Below, in pieces: positions 23,559 to 34,647 of a stretch of 64,000 nucleotides of DNA; the first letter of the stretch is position 1; each line of letters begins with the position of its first letter. This DNA comes from Ricinus communis (lineage: Eukaryota > Streptophyta > Magnoliopsida > Malpighiales > Euphorbiaceae): assembly GCF_019578655.1 (NCBI RefSeq), contig NC_063261.1:23105126-23169125 (forward strand). Reading direction: 5' to 3'. The notes beneath the pieces are model-generated. The model had not been told where the DNA came from. It did not search any database and worked only from the letters and a program-made list of their open reading frames with translations. Made by a program: the position numbers and the translations under genes.

Positions 23559-24731
23559 ATGTCATCGCCACCTACGACGCCGTATTGGTGCTACAGGTGC
23601 AGCCGTTTTGTTCAAGCATCATGGAGGAGACAAGAACAAGAACAAGAAGAAGAAATAACTTGCCCAGATTGTGCATCTGGATTTCTTGAGCAACTCGAAA
23701 TTCAAGAAAACGCAGCCGCCGCCGCAGATGCTGGGCGGAGATTCCATTCTCCATCTGCTTCTTCCGCTGCTATGTTGATGGTAGGTACCCTTCCAGCTGC
23801 AGATAATAACTCTCTTCGTAGAACACGAAGAAACGCCGGTGACCGCTCTCCGATCAACCCGGTAATCCTCCTTCGCGGAGGAGGAGGAGGAGAATCCGAT
23901 AGTGGTTTGGAGTTATATTACGATGATGGAAGTGGGTCCGGGTTAATTCCATTGCCGCCGAGTATGAGGGAGTTTTTGTTAGGGTCTGGGTTCGATAGAT
24001 TATTAGATCAAATAGAGATAAATGGGTTAGTTAGATACGAGCAGCCGCCAGCATCGAAATCAGCGATTGAATCGATGCCGACTGTTATTATAAATGAAAT
24101 GCATACATCAACGGAATCACACTGCGCGGTGTGTAAAGAAGCGTTTGAATTGGACTCAGAAGCGAGAGAAATGCCATGTAAGCATATTTATCATAATGAG
24201 TGTATACTTCCATGGCTTTCGATTCGAAACTCTTGTCCTGTTTGCCGACATGAGTTACCTGCTGATGGTGATGTAAATGAAGAGAATCACAACAATGATA
24301 ATAATAGCAATGAGGCGGCGGTTGGATTGACTATTTGGAGGTTACCGGGAGGTGGGTATGCGGTGGGGAGATTTAGCGACCAATTGCCTGTGGTTTATAC
24401 AGAAATGGATGGTGGGTTTAATAGTGGGGGTTTGCCTAGGAGGATATCCTGGGGACCGAGAGGTGATGGCGGTGGTGGAGGTAGAGGGGGAGTAGGTGGC
24501 GGCGGCGGCGGTGGTGGTGGTGCTTGGTTTGGTTTGGGTAGAGCTTTGAGGCATTGGTTTGCTTGTTTTGGTGGCGGTGGCGGTGGAGTTGCTTCAAATT
24601 CTGATTCAAGAATTCGTCGTCGTCGTCGGAGTAGGTCTGTTTCGGTTTCTAATAACAATGTTTCTTCTACTTCATCGAGAAGAAGAAGGGTTTGGGATGT
24701 TGAGATTAGTGATGGAAGAACGAGAAGTTGA
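23559..24731 (+). CDS. RDUF2: RING-H2 E3 ubiquitin ligase with DUF1117, RDUF1/2 type
   Basis: Intronless gene for a 390-residue predicted E3 ubiquitin ligase. Order of parts: N-terminal zinc ribbon (C11-x2-C14 and C35-x2-C38); Ala/Ser and Gly-rich linkers; RING-H2 finger at 189-229 with the full set C189, C192, C207, H209, H212, C215, C226, C229; then the DUF1117 signature GLTIWRLPGGGYAVGRF (256-272) and a basic Ser/Arg-rich tail. This arrangement defines the RDUF subfamily (Arabidopsis At3g46620 and At5g59550), which act in ABA-dependent drought responses. The protein should be soluble, since no membrane span is seen. Two long Gly runs (about 304-321 and 338-343) come from GGN repeats in the DNA. 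RDUF1 versus RDUF2 orthology is not resolved, so the symbol is provisional. Confidence 0.9.
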   Translation: MSSPPTTPYWCYRCSRFVQASWRRQEQEQEEEITCPDCASGFLEQLEIQENAAAAADAGRRFHSPSASSAAMLMVGTLPAADNNSLRRTRRNAGDRSPINPVILLRGGGGGESDSGLELYYDDGSGSGLIPLPPSMREFLLGSGFDRLLDQIEINGLVRYEQPPASKSAIESMPTVIINEMHTSTESHCAVCKEAFELDSEAREMPCKHIYHNECILPWLSIRNSCPVCRHELPADGDVNEENHNNDNNSNEAAVGLTIWRLPGGGYAVGRFSDQLPVVYTEMDGGFNSGGLPRRISWGPRGDGGGGGRGGVGGGGGGGGGAWFGLGRALRHWFACFGGGGGGVASNSDSRIRRRRRSRSVSVSNNNVSSTSSRRRRVWDVEISDGRTRS

Positions 24732-25425
24732 AGATTGAAGAACTTGATTATTATAGAGAGACAAACCAAATCAAAAGATTGTTTCTTTTTCCTTCTTCAA
24801 TTGCCGTATGTAAATATTAACACATGAGTAAGGTTTTCCATCCAATTCATAGTCTACAGAAGAAGATGTTGATGAAAGAAACACAGTTTATCTTTTTTTT
24901 TACATGAATTGGAAAGAAGAAGAAGAAGAAGAAGAAGAAGAAGAATGCATTTTGAATAAGGGAATGTTAAGAAGAAGAAGATGAAGTATGAGCAAGAAGC
25001 AGTAGCCAGAGCTAGAGACCTGAAAAGATAAAGAAGCCTATATTAGTTTTATTACTTTTTTTTTCTTTTCTTTTTGTTATTTTGGTGTTCTTTCTAGCTA
25101 GAACCAGCTTTTTTTGTTTCTTTCCTACTCTGCAATTTTTCTTTTTATTTCTCTAGGAAATCTATAAGTCCCAGTGTTCAGCAGTACTCAGGAGCATGTT
25201 GCCAGAACTTTTCATTGGGTGATTAATTTGTTAATGGGTTTCACTGAAAACCTGCATAAGTATTTTTAATGGAAAATTCTCAAAATTGCTAGCTTTATTT
25301 CACCATCAGCTTACAGTTAGTCGTAAACTTGTGAGGAACACAATCTATTATGAATTTCTGCACATGGTGACTTGGATTATAATCTGTTAATTACAAACAG
25401 GTTGCAATGAATCTGTTGTTAAACA
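24732..25425. other. RDUF-type gene 3' flank
   Basis: Probable 3' UTR and downstream DNA. It has a (GAA)n microsatellite at 24914-24945 and purine-rich stretches continuing to about 25.0 kb. No gene is seen. Confidence 0.6.
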
Positions 25426-25761
25426 ATGAACACAAGTACAACTGGCAAAATAGTTTGGCAGCTCAGATGTCTAAATTTAGCATCAAGGATAGGTATCAAG
25501 ACAAGGAATAATTCAAAAAGTTTATACAATTATGATGCTCGGTCTGAAAAAGCTCATAATTGGCATGTAAAAATTAATCTCCATGGGCAGCAGATAACCA
25601 TTCCTGATTCTCTCAAGACTGACTGTTACAATCATTCTGTTATCAAAACTGATGGATTGAAAATGGAGAAATTAAAAGAAGGAACAAATATATATGGCAT
25701 AGAATTCGATCCATTAGTAAAGATTGAATTGCAGATTCCCACAAAATTAATGGAAAAGTAG
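25426..25761 (+). CDS. Unrecognised 111-codon open frame
   Basis: An uninterrupted 111-codon frame in locally less AT-rich sequence, 0.7 kb past the RING-H2/DUF1117 gene. The product would be basic and soluble, without a signal peptide, membrane segment or motif I know. No TATA box or splice context is obvious. Overlapping minus-strand frames of 66 and 83 codons show that open frames are easy to find here, so this may be chance or an old exon. I would not assign a function. Confidence 0.15.
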   Translation: MNTSTTGKIVWQLRCLNLASRIGIKTRNNSKSLYNYDARSEKAHNWHVKINLHGQQITIPDSLKTDCYNHSVIKTDGLKMEKLKEGTNIYGIEFDPLVKIELQIPTKLMEK

Positions 25762-28700
25762 GAAGCTGGCAGGCCAAGTTGGCGATATGTAGTGGTGGTA
25801 TGGTATGTATTATTGGGGACAGACAGGCAAAGCGAGTGGTCAATAAAAAAGGGGGTCAAGTGCCTAATTATTTTTGGAACCAAAGCACACTTTTTGGCAA
25901 GGGATGATTATTAGAGTAAGAAATATACCATTTTAATGGAAATTCTCAGTTCCCAATTTGATTTTTATTTAATATGGCTTTAGTATGTAGAGGCCAGAAA
26001 ATGCCCTTCATCAAGTCACTAGAATTTATTCGATTTGCTTTTTAGGACCAAAGTGTTACCCAAAAAAAATAAAAAAATAAAAAAATTGTTCGATAATAAG
26101 CAAGTGGGAAAAATGGAGTATGCATGCAAAAGCTACGTTCGAATGTCAAGATTTGAAATATGAAATTGAATTTGTAATAAATGATTTGTTTTTTTCTTGG
26201 ATCTCTATTATTTATTTATATTAATGAGAATTTGAAATAAATTCATAATAGGTATGAAAGCAATGTTGATGTTAAATAAATGACATCTAATTATATGTTA
26301 TTTGATAATTTTTGTACTTAAATTTCATTATCTTAGATCTAAAGATTTTAAATTCAAATGCATGATTTTAGATATCATTTAAATTTTGTAGTTATATTTT
26401 AATATCTCAAATCTAAAGATTTCAAATTTAAATGGATGGTTTCAGATTTGAGGTAGAAAAAGTTTTTATTATTAAGAAATTCTAAAATCTAGTTAATTAT
26501 CCATCACTCAAGCTTTGTTAACAGTACATTTCTCTTTTAGTATAAAAAGTGGAATATTTTAGCGATGCTTTAGAAAATCGCTTGGTATATATAGAAATTT
26601 ATTAATATAAATAGATTTTTAATAGATAGTGTATCTATTACTCATTTAATATTATAAAATATATTTATAAATATAATTAAATTAGATTAATTCAGATAGC
26701 TATACAGATTTTTATTTTTTATTAAAAATATGGTATAAGCTGGTTTTTCTTTTGGTTTCTTGATAAAACAACAAAAAATAATCGAAAAACAACTAAAAAA
26801 CAATTATATACTATATTTTTTAAAAAAATTAAAAAAACAGTATTTTTTTAAAAAAGTTTACACAATAAAAATAATATTTTTTTTTTGTTGGTTTTAGAGT
26901 ATTTTTAAAAAGTTTCCAAAACTAATTTCTTAAAAGGATATCCTACCCATTCCCATTCCAACCCATATGCCAAAGGAACTAATGTGAATATAGATGGGAT
27001 TTCAAAGTTATGTCAATTAGCCTGAAGCAAAGAAGGGTTCATGAAAGTTCAAGCCCAACATGGATGAGCATAGGCATAGCAGAATCAAAGCATACTTTTG
27101 AAGAAGTTTAGGAGTGTATGGTTTGTATATAACTGGGCCTGTTCCAGCTCATTCAAATAATCCAAATTCCAAAGTTCATTATTCATCAATCATCGTCGCA
27201 CCATTTAATCTAAATTAAAATTTATAAATTGAAAAATAAATGAGGACCAATGAATCATTTATTTATTTATTTTTTTCCTTTTTACAATTTAAACGGTGAA
27301 ACTTCAAGGTTCAAATTTTTAAAATTATTTATCCAAATTAAACCTTAAAAAAAAATGTATTTTTGCACCAAAAAAGAGCTTTTGCTTTGCATTTAAAAAA
27401 TAATCACGTGCTATTATAGAAATAAAATTTTTTACCACTCTATATATATTTATCAGTCTGAAATAAAGATTATTTTAATGTTCAACATATATATTAACAA
27501 GATAACATTTTCTTTTGCAAAAAATAAAAGAATCTATTTTTTAATTTTTTATAAACTGACGTACATATCAAGCTAAATATTTACTCTCTTAAGTCTGATT
27601 TAAATTTTTAACGAACTAAAAAATAAAATAAAATTAAAAATATCAATACCTTTTTTAACGAATTCAAATAATTAAACATATAAATTAAATTTATTTCAAA
27701 TTTGATATGTTTAGATCATTTTACGCGTTTAAGGTCTTCACTAGATGCTTAAATGCGAAGGAATAATTACTGTATGATAAATAAATTGAAATTTCTCATG
27801 TATATATTGAATTTAAATTTAAATTTTAATAATTAAATTTGAACTTAATAATTAAAATTGCATGATATAACCTCTCATATTATCTAAAACATGAGACGAA
27901 CCGCAGCAAAATAAAGAAATTGAAATAGACATATGATATATGTTGTCAAGGTCAACGATAAATAGGTACTAAGGTTTGGACAGATTTCTCCGATTCGGGG
28001 AAGTCTGTGTATGATGGATGTAATCATGGAGCTCCTACATATATATACTATTACCATAGATCTAAATCCAAATTAAATAAATAAAACAACATAGAATGAA
28101 TCTCTGAAATCTAATACAAGGAAGTGGGGTCTTCAATCCTCGATTGAAACCGTGTTAGGGTTTCCAAGAATCAAATTCACATCATACTTTGCATGCACCT
28201 GCTCCTTCTTTGGGCGACTTTGATTGTGAAAACCTACCAAATCCGATCTTCTTCTTCTTCTTTTTTTTTTTTTTCCTTATGTTTGACTTTTCAACAATTT
28301 AGTTAAAATGATAGTAATCTTATTGAATTGTAATACCATTCATGCCCTGTAAATTTTACTTTTCCCAAAAGCATAGCATTAATTGAGATGTAAATATATT
28401 AATAACCATGATACAGAATCTAAAACATATATATAGATGAAAGAAAATGGATAATGTTTGTGATTCATTCATACCTAATTTGTTTGTACAAGGGTTTACA
28501 AAAATCTTCTTTTGTTTTGTCTTTTTTTTTTTTTTTCTCAAGTACCTGTTTCCCTCGGATGATAACCCTAGCATAGGCCGGACTACCCTATATATTTAAT
28601 CTTACCGTATTGTTATAATCGTCCAACCTATTATAACAGTTAAAGGAAAACTTTTAAAGCCAAAGGATGAAAAGGATATATATATAAACTTTCTCTTACG

Positions 28701-29355
28701 TGTTGTGGAGGAGAAGGGTACAGAGGAATATTGTTTGTAGGGTTAGGAAATTATGGTCCCCCTCCAATTCAATGTTTTGTTTGGCTACTTAGTTACCCAA
28801 GATTCACGTTGCTTGTAAATGGACTGAGAAAAGCTTCAAAATAGATATGTATGATGAGGTGAATGTGATTTGTTCTTCTGAGAGTATGTTTTGTTGCATG
28901 TCTTCCACTTTCTTCTCTTCTTACCAAGGGATTGTGTACAAGCCAAAGCTAGCTAGCAGTTTACTTGCAAGGTAATTTATGTCAAGGAATTATTCTTTGC
29001 TGGGGGGGTTTGGGGAGAGGGACCGCTAGCTGTTGCAGGGCTTTGGACTAGAGAGGCTTCGCTATATATACTTTGGCACCCAGCTTTGGCCTGTCTAGAG
29101 GATTGGACCATTGAGATTACAATTCGTAAGAGATGACTTTAACACTACTGAGCTAAAGCTCGTTGGTGGAAAATTAAGTGGTTGAGGTAAGGAGGCAATT
29201 CTAAGTATCACTAGTTAATGTTATCTATTTGAGGAAGTGAAGCTGAATTAAGGAAGGCATATTCTTGTTTGAAGTATAGCCATGTTCTGTTGTGGAGTAC
29301 TTACACTTATACACAACATTTCCATTGAACATTAATTCAAAAAGGAGGCATCCAC
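25762..29355. other. Gene-poor intergenic region
   Basis: No supportable gene. Less AT-rich islands at 26.93-27.2, 27.95-28.25 and 28.7-29.25 kb contain only short frames. 28.98-29.2 kb is unusually GC-rich for the region (including a run of seven G) but has no RNA-gene signature I can identify. Confidence 0.5.
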
Positions 29356-29587
29356 TGTTAAGGCCTCGCATCACCAAAGAAAGACGAATAATTTATAGGA
29401 ATTAAAGTTTTACAAAGTAAATGACTAATTCTAATTATTTTGGTGTTGATTATAAGGGACAAAGTCCAACCAATCTAATTCTAGTCATTCTAGTATTGGT
29501 TGGACTCAAGTCCAATTTTATTAGTTGGGTTTTACATTCACCTATTTACTCAATTTCCACCTTAATCAATCAATTCAAATTCTAATA
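29356..29587 (+). repeat. 5' LTR of the TRIM-like element
   Basis: Begins TGTTAAGGCC and ends TTCAAATTCTAATA. It matches 29770-29953 in blocks such as 'tctagtcatt.tagtattg' and 'ttcaaattct.ata'. Confidence 0.6.
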
Positions 29588-29769
29588 TAGTATTAAAGCA
29601 TTTTGGCCCATTTTTTTAATTTCTCGGCCTTCCGTCTGGATGTTCAGTTCTAACGACCCAATCTGTGTTGTTGCTGTGTTTCAATTAAATTTGAAATTTC
29701 AGAGGAGACTCTCAATTTCAAGTGATAATTGAGCGTTAAAGTAAAATTTCATTTGCACTTGAGGGAGAA

Positions 29770-29953
29770 TATTATAGATCCCATATCATAAAGGAAAAAG
29801 AAATATAAATAATTTATAAGAGTCAAATTCTAACCAACCAACTGTCTAGTCATTTTAGTATTGATTAGAACCAAGCTCAATTCCATTAGTTAGACTCTAC
29901 ATTCCCTCATTCATTTAATTCTCACCTTAATTAAATTAATTCAAATTCTGATA
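29770..29953 (+). repeat. 3' LTR of the TRIM-like element
   Basis: Begins TATTATAGATCCCATATCA just after the polypurine tract and ends TTCAAATTCTGATA. It is shorter than the 5' copy through internal deletion. Confidence 0.6.
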
Positions 29954-32900
29954 AGGGGTACAATTTGCAACTCGTCAATTTGTATGCTCCACTAAGTGGA
30001 TATTTTAAACTAAAAATTGATTTTTTGATCTTTTAAATGAGTTTGATTGCAAGAATATCAATAAAAGAAATTTTACTGTCAATATTGTAGCTCCATGAAA
30101 TTGTATGAATGCATCCATAAAAAAAGAAAAAATCAAATTCCATAAGAGGTACAATTAAAAATCTCCATAAAGAGAATCAAATTCTTTATAAAGGGAATAA
30201 AAAAACAATGTAAAAGAAGAAATTAAGAAATCTTAATAATAATATAAAAAAACAAATAGATCTGAAAGATAAATATTTATTAATCAAAATAGAATGATAT
30301 AAATAAAAAGAAGAAGGGACCATTGATAATCTGAAAAAAGATCGGCAGTGGCTAAAAAAAATTGGTAAAAAACAATAAGAGAAAAAAGACTAGAGAAGCA
30401 TTTAGGGTTTCTATTATGTAGACTTTGAATTGGCAATTAAGTTGCTTGAGAAACATTTAGAAAAAGATCGGAATGAATGGAAGAGTTCATGAGATTAAAA
30501 AAATGAGAATTACTTTGTGTCACGTTCAAGAAATTATGTACAAATATAAAAAGAAAATCTAAACAAATTGAGATATCCAGCGGTGAAATGCGAAGATCTT
30601 TATGGTTAGTTATATGTTCAAATTTTGCTAGCTTAGCATGAATCATTATAAATTTATATATTGTGGTGTGCTAAAATACATCCATTTTAGAATTACTTTT
30701 TATATTTATCTTGTATTATTTACAAAAGTGGGTTATTATATTTAAATATTTAACTTTTATATTACGAAAATAAATACTTCATTATTATATTTTTTTTCTT
30801 GGTAACAGAAAATCTTACTGGATGGAGCTCGACCATCTTTTTTAGCAGAGTACCGATCATCAAGCAGATAAACCCTAAAAAGAAAAAACTAGGCCAATAC
30901 TTCAGTATCAGAGCTCTTTGTTTGGATACAGAAAATGCCAAATTTTCTTGAAAGAAAAAAAAAAAGATGGGGAGGAGACAACTGAGGATGCATTTCTTGA
31001 GTTGGGTATGCAAAAGAGATGGAACTATTTTCATGGTAATGAATAAGTAGGAAGTCTCAATCATAAACTCACAGCTATGTAATAAGTAATGAGACAATTA
31101 GAGCAAAGGGTCAGTCAGTAACCTAATTGATGGATTGAGAAGAAAACATGTCGATGGACAATTGGAGATTTTAGATTGAAAAATTCAATTGGAAGTTAAG
31201 GGACATTAAATGTGAATTTGTAACATTCTACAATTTTCCAAAAGGAAATAAACATGGTTTTGCCGTCTAATTATATGTCCTTTTATGTGTAAAAACATGC
31301 CAACAAAATATTATAATTGTGCAAAAGCCAACAGCACATTACTATTGATGTTTGATTGATAATGAAAGGTCTAATTTCAAACTATTTTGGATGTTAGAAA
31401 GGTATAGTTGTGACTCAGCTTCTTTTTTTCTTTTTCTTTCTTTTTCCTCTTACAAAACTTATTAATAAGTTTGCTGTTAGGTAAAAAATAGGCCTAAATA
31501 TTGATATAGATACAATATATTTATTTTCTTTATCAAAAACAGAAATATATTGATGGGTAGAATAATCTGCAACTAAAACAACTTTATACAGTTGTAATTT
31601 TAAATTTATAATGCCTGACAGTCTGAATATTATAGATCAAATCAAACCTAAAAGTTTATAAAAATACAAATGAAGTTGTAACAAAGTTGACTGATTGGGA
31701 AATTAGAGTCGGCTGCTCCCACTTACCATAGTCTCGATTATCCTCTCTATGCCTAAACTTTCAAACTTTTAATTAATTAAGTGTCACAATCACCAATAAT
31801 TTCCTTCTCTTTTTCACTTCTGTCTTTAGACATAACAATCACCCAATATACTACTCAATTAACCTATTTTTAATTAATTATCTCAATTAACTATCTATTA
31901 TTGCTCATTAGTCAAGGTTTAAAATAAAGTGTCAAGGACAAATGGGTTTTTGGTAGTTGTTGGGTTCTTCTCCTAGTTTTGATATAATTGTCCACTTTTT
32001 GTCCCCTTTTGTAGCTTCCATTGAGGCACTTTTAAAAGGGTCTTGCTGGTAATCCTATGGCCATGTCTCCATGCACCTAGAGAGTCTTAGAAAGGGGAAA
32101 AACGTACAAAGGCTTTACTTTTATTTTTATGTTTTTGGTGAACCTTGAAAACATTCTAAATTATTTATTTTATGAAACAAACGTAATTTAGGTAAATATT
32201 GGAGTACTAAATTATTAAAATATGTATTTGAATTATTATTATTAGCGCAAATGCACATAGAAAATTCAAGCTGAATTTGGTGGCATTTTATGTTTAAAGA
32301 GCAAAATTCCTCGGAAGGTACCTGACTCTACGAGCACATAGAAAATACAAGCTAGCACACGTCACATTCTTACACAAAACACTATGTCTATGTGTTGTCG
32401 TGTGACATGAATCTAAGCAAAGGAAAGCAACAACTTAAAAGACCTAACTTCTGGTTTTAACTGCAAGACAAGTTAAAGAAACTTCCATGGAGAGTTCAAT
32501 AAAATAAAACTTGAATATCATACCTTGTATTAGAAAGGGGACATAGTTTTAATTTGATTATAACTACTTATGTCATAGCAAAATCTTTATAGTAGGACAT
32601 TTACTATTAGTTAATATTAAACATCTCATGTCAATTAAACATTTTAAAACACAATGTTCTAGAGTTTTTATGGACAATTCGAAATTATATATATATATAT
32701 AAATAACTCGTTATTTTTTTATTATTTAAACATAAAATACTCAAACGACAAATTACTCGTGGAATTTGATTTCATTATATGGATATAATAAAATAATTTT
32801 TATTTAATTTTTAAAATTGAATTATTAGTTAGAATACGTGCATATATGGATTTTATTATATTAAGCAAAGAATTATTAGCCCTAAGATCTAATATTAACT

Positions 32901-33246
32901 TAACCACTCAACTAACACACATACTTATCTTCCCTTTCAATTATGCCATTAATCATGTACAATAATCGTTATCTTGTATTAATCTCATCAATGCCTATTG
33001 AACTTGTTAATTAGATAGGAATTTGTCATTTTTATGCAAGGAGAGAGCAACCCTTTTCCTACCAATTAAACAACCCATAAGTCACTCTCACACACCCAAT
33101 TTTTGTTTTTATTTTTCTCTTTTTTGACCATATATGGTCCAGCAAGATTTTATAATTGTTCAAAACTAAAGCCTCCTAAATTTAAAACCCTCAAAAACAA
33201 TGCCATTATCATAGTATTTAAGCAAACCTTAATGTTTCAGACATAA
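29954..33246. other. Gene-poor intergenic region upstream of the aspartic protease
   Basis: No gene is recognised. A 111-codon minus-strand frame at 31097-30762 is low-complexity (Phe and Lys runs). The neighbouring sequence near 30.8-30.95 kb resembles a decayed plant 5' leader on the minus strand. 31.4-33.2 kb is AT-rich single-copy-like DNA. No clear TATA box precedes the protease; TATTTAAG near 33214 is a weak candidate. Confidence 0.45.
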
Positions 33247-34647
33247 ATGAATAAACCCCACAAAGATAACATCTTTACCTCTTCTCCTTCACCAAGAAAA
33301 CACCTAAAAACATTCATCATGCCTTCTCTTCATTTTCTTGTTGAAGCACTATTCTTTTTCATTTTCTTGCAGTCTAAATATTGTTTCTCTTCAAAACAAG
33401 CTTCACTCATTTTGCCTCTCAAAACCCAGAGACACTCTCATATCTCCACCGCAAGAAAGTACTTCACCGCCGCCACCGCCTCCTCCACCACCAACAAGCT
33501 GTTATTCCACCACAATGTTTCTTTGACAGTCTCTCTTACAGTTGGTTCACCTCCACAAAATGTTACAATGGTTCTTGATACAGGTAGTGAACTTTCTTGG
33601 CTTCATTGCAAGAAGACACAATTCTTGAACTCAGTTTTTAATCCTCTTTCTTCTAAAACTTACTCTAAAGTACCGTGCTTATCTCCTACTTGCAAGACCC
33701 GAACCCGTGACCTTACCATACCCGTTTCTTGCGACGCAACCAAACTCTGCCATGTCATTGTCTCCTACGCTGATGCCACCTCCATTGAAGGCAATCTTGC
33801 TTTTGAAACTTTTAGACTCGGGTCTTTGACTAAGCCCGCAACAATTTTCGGGTGCATGGATTCAGGGTTCAGTTCAAATTCCGAAGAGGATTCCAAAACA
33901 ACCGGGTTAATTGGCATGAACCGTGGGTCATTATCATTTGTTAACCAAATGGGCTATCCGAAATTCTCATATTGCATATCGGGTTTTGACTCGGCCGGTG
34001 TTTTACTTCTCGGGAATGCCAGCTTCCCTTGGCTTAAACCGCTAAGCTACACTCCACTAGTCCAAATATCGACACCATTACCTTACTTCGATCGTGTTGC
34101 TTACACGGTCCAACTAGAAGGCATTAAGGTGAAGAATAAAGTTCTATCACTACCAAAATCGGTTTTCGTACCGGACCACACCGGTGCGGGACAAACAATG
34201 GTTGACTCGGGTACCCAGTTCACATTCTTACTGGGTCCGGTTTACACAGCTCTAAAAAACGAGTTCTTATCGCAAACCAGAGGGATTTTGAAGGTTTTAA
34301 ATGACGATAATTTCGTATTTCAAGGGGCAATGGATTTATGCTATTTACTAGATTCATCTCGGCCGAATTTGCAAAATCTACCGGTAGTTAGTTTGATGTT
34401 TCAAGGAGCCGAGATGAGCGTATCGGGTGAGAGGCTGCTGTATCGGGTACCGGGTGAAGTTAGAGGGAGAGATTCGGTATGGTGCTTCACATTTGGGAAC
34501 TCTGATCTGCTGGGGGTGGAAGCATTTGTGATAGGTCATCATCATCAACAAAATGTTTGGATGGAGTTTGATCTTGAAAAATCTAGGATTGGACTTGCTG
34601 ATGTTAGGTGTGATGTTGCTGGTCAAAAGCTTGGATTGTACATGTAA
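33247..34647 (+). CDS. PCS1: Pepsin-like aspartic protease, PCS1 type
   Basis: Intronless gene for a 466-residue A1-family aspartic protease closely resembling Arabidopsis PCS1 (At5g02190), an ER-associated protease needed for cell survival in embryos and gametophytes. Both catalytic aspartates are present: DTGS at D111 and DSGT at D320. The flap tyrosine lies in SYAD (Y174). Conserved family blocks include KTTGLIGMNRGSLSF, LPYFDRVAYTVQL and DHTGAGQTMVDSGTQFTFLLG's flanks, ending in GHHHQQNVW. Met25 (33319) begins a much better signal peptide (PSLHFLVEALFFFIFLQSKYCFSS region) than the polar first 24 residues, so translation may really start at 33319, giving 442 residues. Cysteine content fits the atypical plant group lacking the plant-specific insert. 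Confidence 0.9.
   Translation: MNKPHKDNIFTSSPSPRKHLKTFIMPSLHFLVEALFFFIFLQSKYCFSSKQASLILPLKTQRHSHISTARKYFTAATASSTTNKLLFHHNVSLTVSLTVGSPPQNVTMVLDTGSELSWLHCKKTQFLNSVFNPLSSKTYSKVPCLSPTCKTRTRDLTIPVSCDATKLCHVIVSYADATSIEGNLAFETFRLGSLTKPATIFGCMDSGFSSNSEEDSKTTGLIGMNRGSLSFVNQMGYPKFSYCISGFDSAGVLLLGNASFPWLKPLSYTPLVQISTPLPYFDRVAYTVQLEGIKVKNKVLSLPKSVFVPDHTGAGQTMVDSGTQFTFLLGPVYTALKNEFLSQTRGILKVLNDDNFVFQGAMDLCYLLDSSRPNLQNLPVVSLMFQGAEMSVSGERLLYRVPGEVRGRDSVWCFTFGNSDLLGVEAFVIGHHHQQNVWMEFDLEKSRIGLADVRCDVAGQKLGLYM

Larger units (their letters stand above)
29356..29953 (+). mobile_element. TRIM-like miniature LTR retrotransposon
   Basis: Two direct repeats, 29356-29587 and 29770-29953, flank an internal stretch of about 180 bases that codes for nothing. 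Directly after the first repeat is TAGTATTAAAGC (29588-29599), a decayed version of the TGGTATCAGAGC primer-binding site for initiator methionine tRNA. Directly before the second is a purine tract, TTGAGGGAGAA (about 29759-29769). LTR, PBS, PPT, LTR in 0.6 kb is the layout of a terminal-repeat retrotransposon in miniature. The repeats are roughly three-quarters identical by eye, with about 48 bases missing from the second, so the insertion is old. Confidence 0.65.

Noticed and set aside
24395..24769. 124-codon proline-rich frame antisense to the RDUF-type ligase
   Set aside because: It is the mirror of GGN-encoded glycine runs; the sense frame carries complete conserved domains.
30578..30600. 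AGCGGTGAAATGCG, identical to a short stretch of bacterial/plastid 16S rRNA
   Set aside because: The match stops after about 14 bases and the flanks do not continue as rRNA, so it is probably coincidence rather than a plastid insertion.
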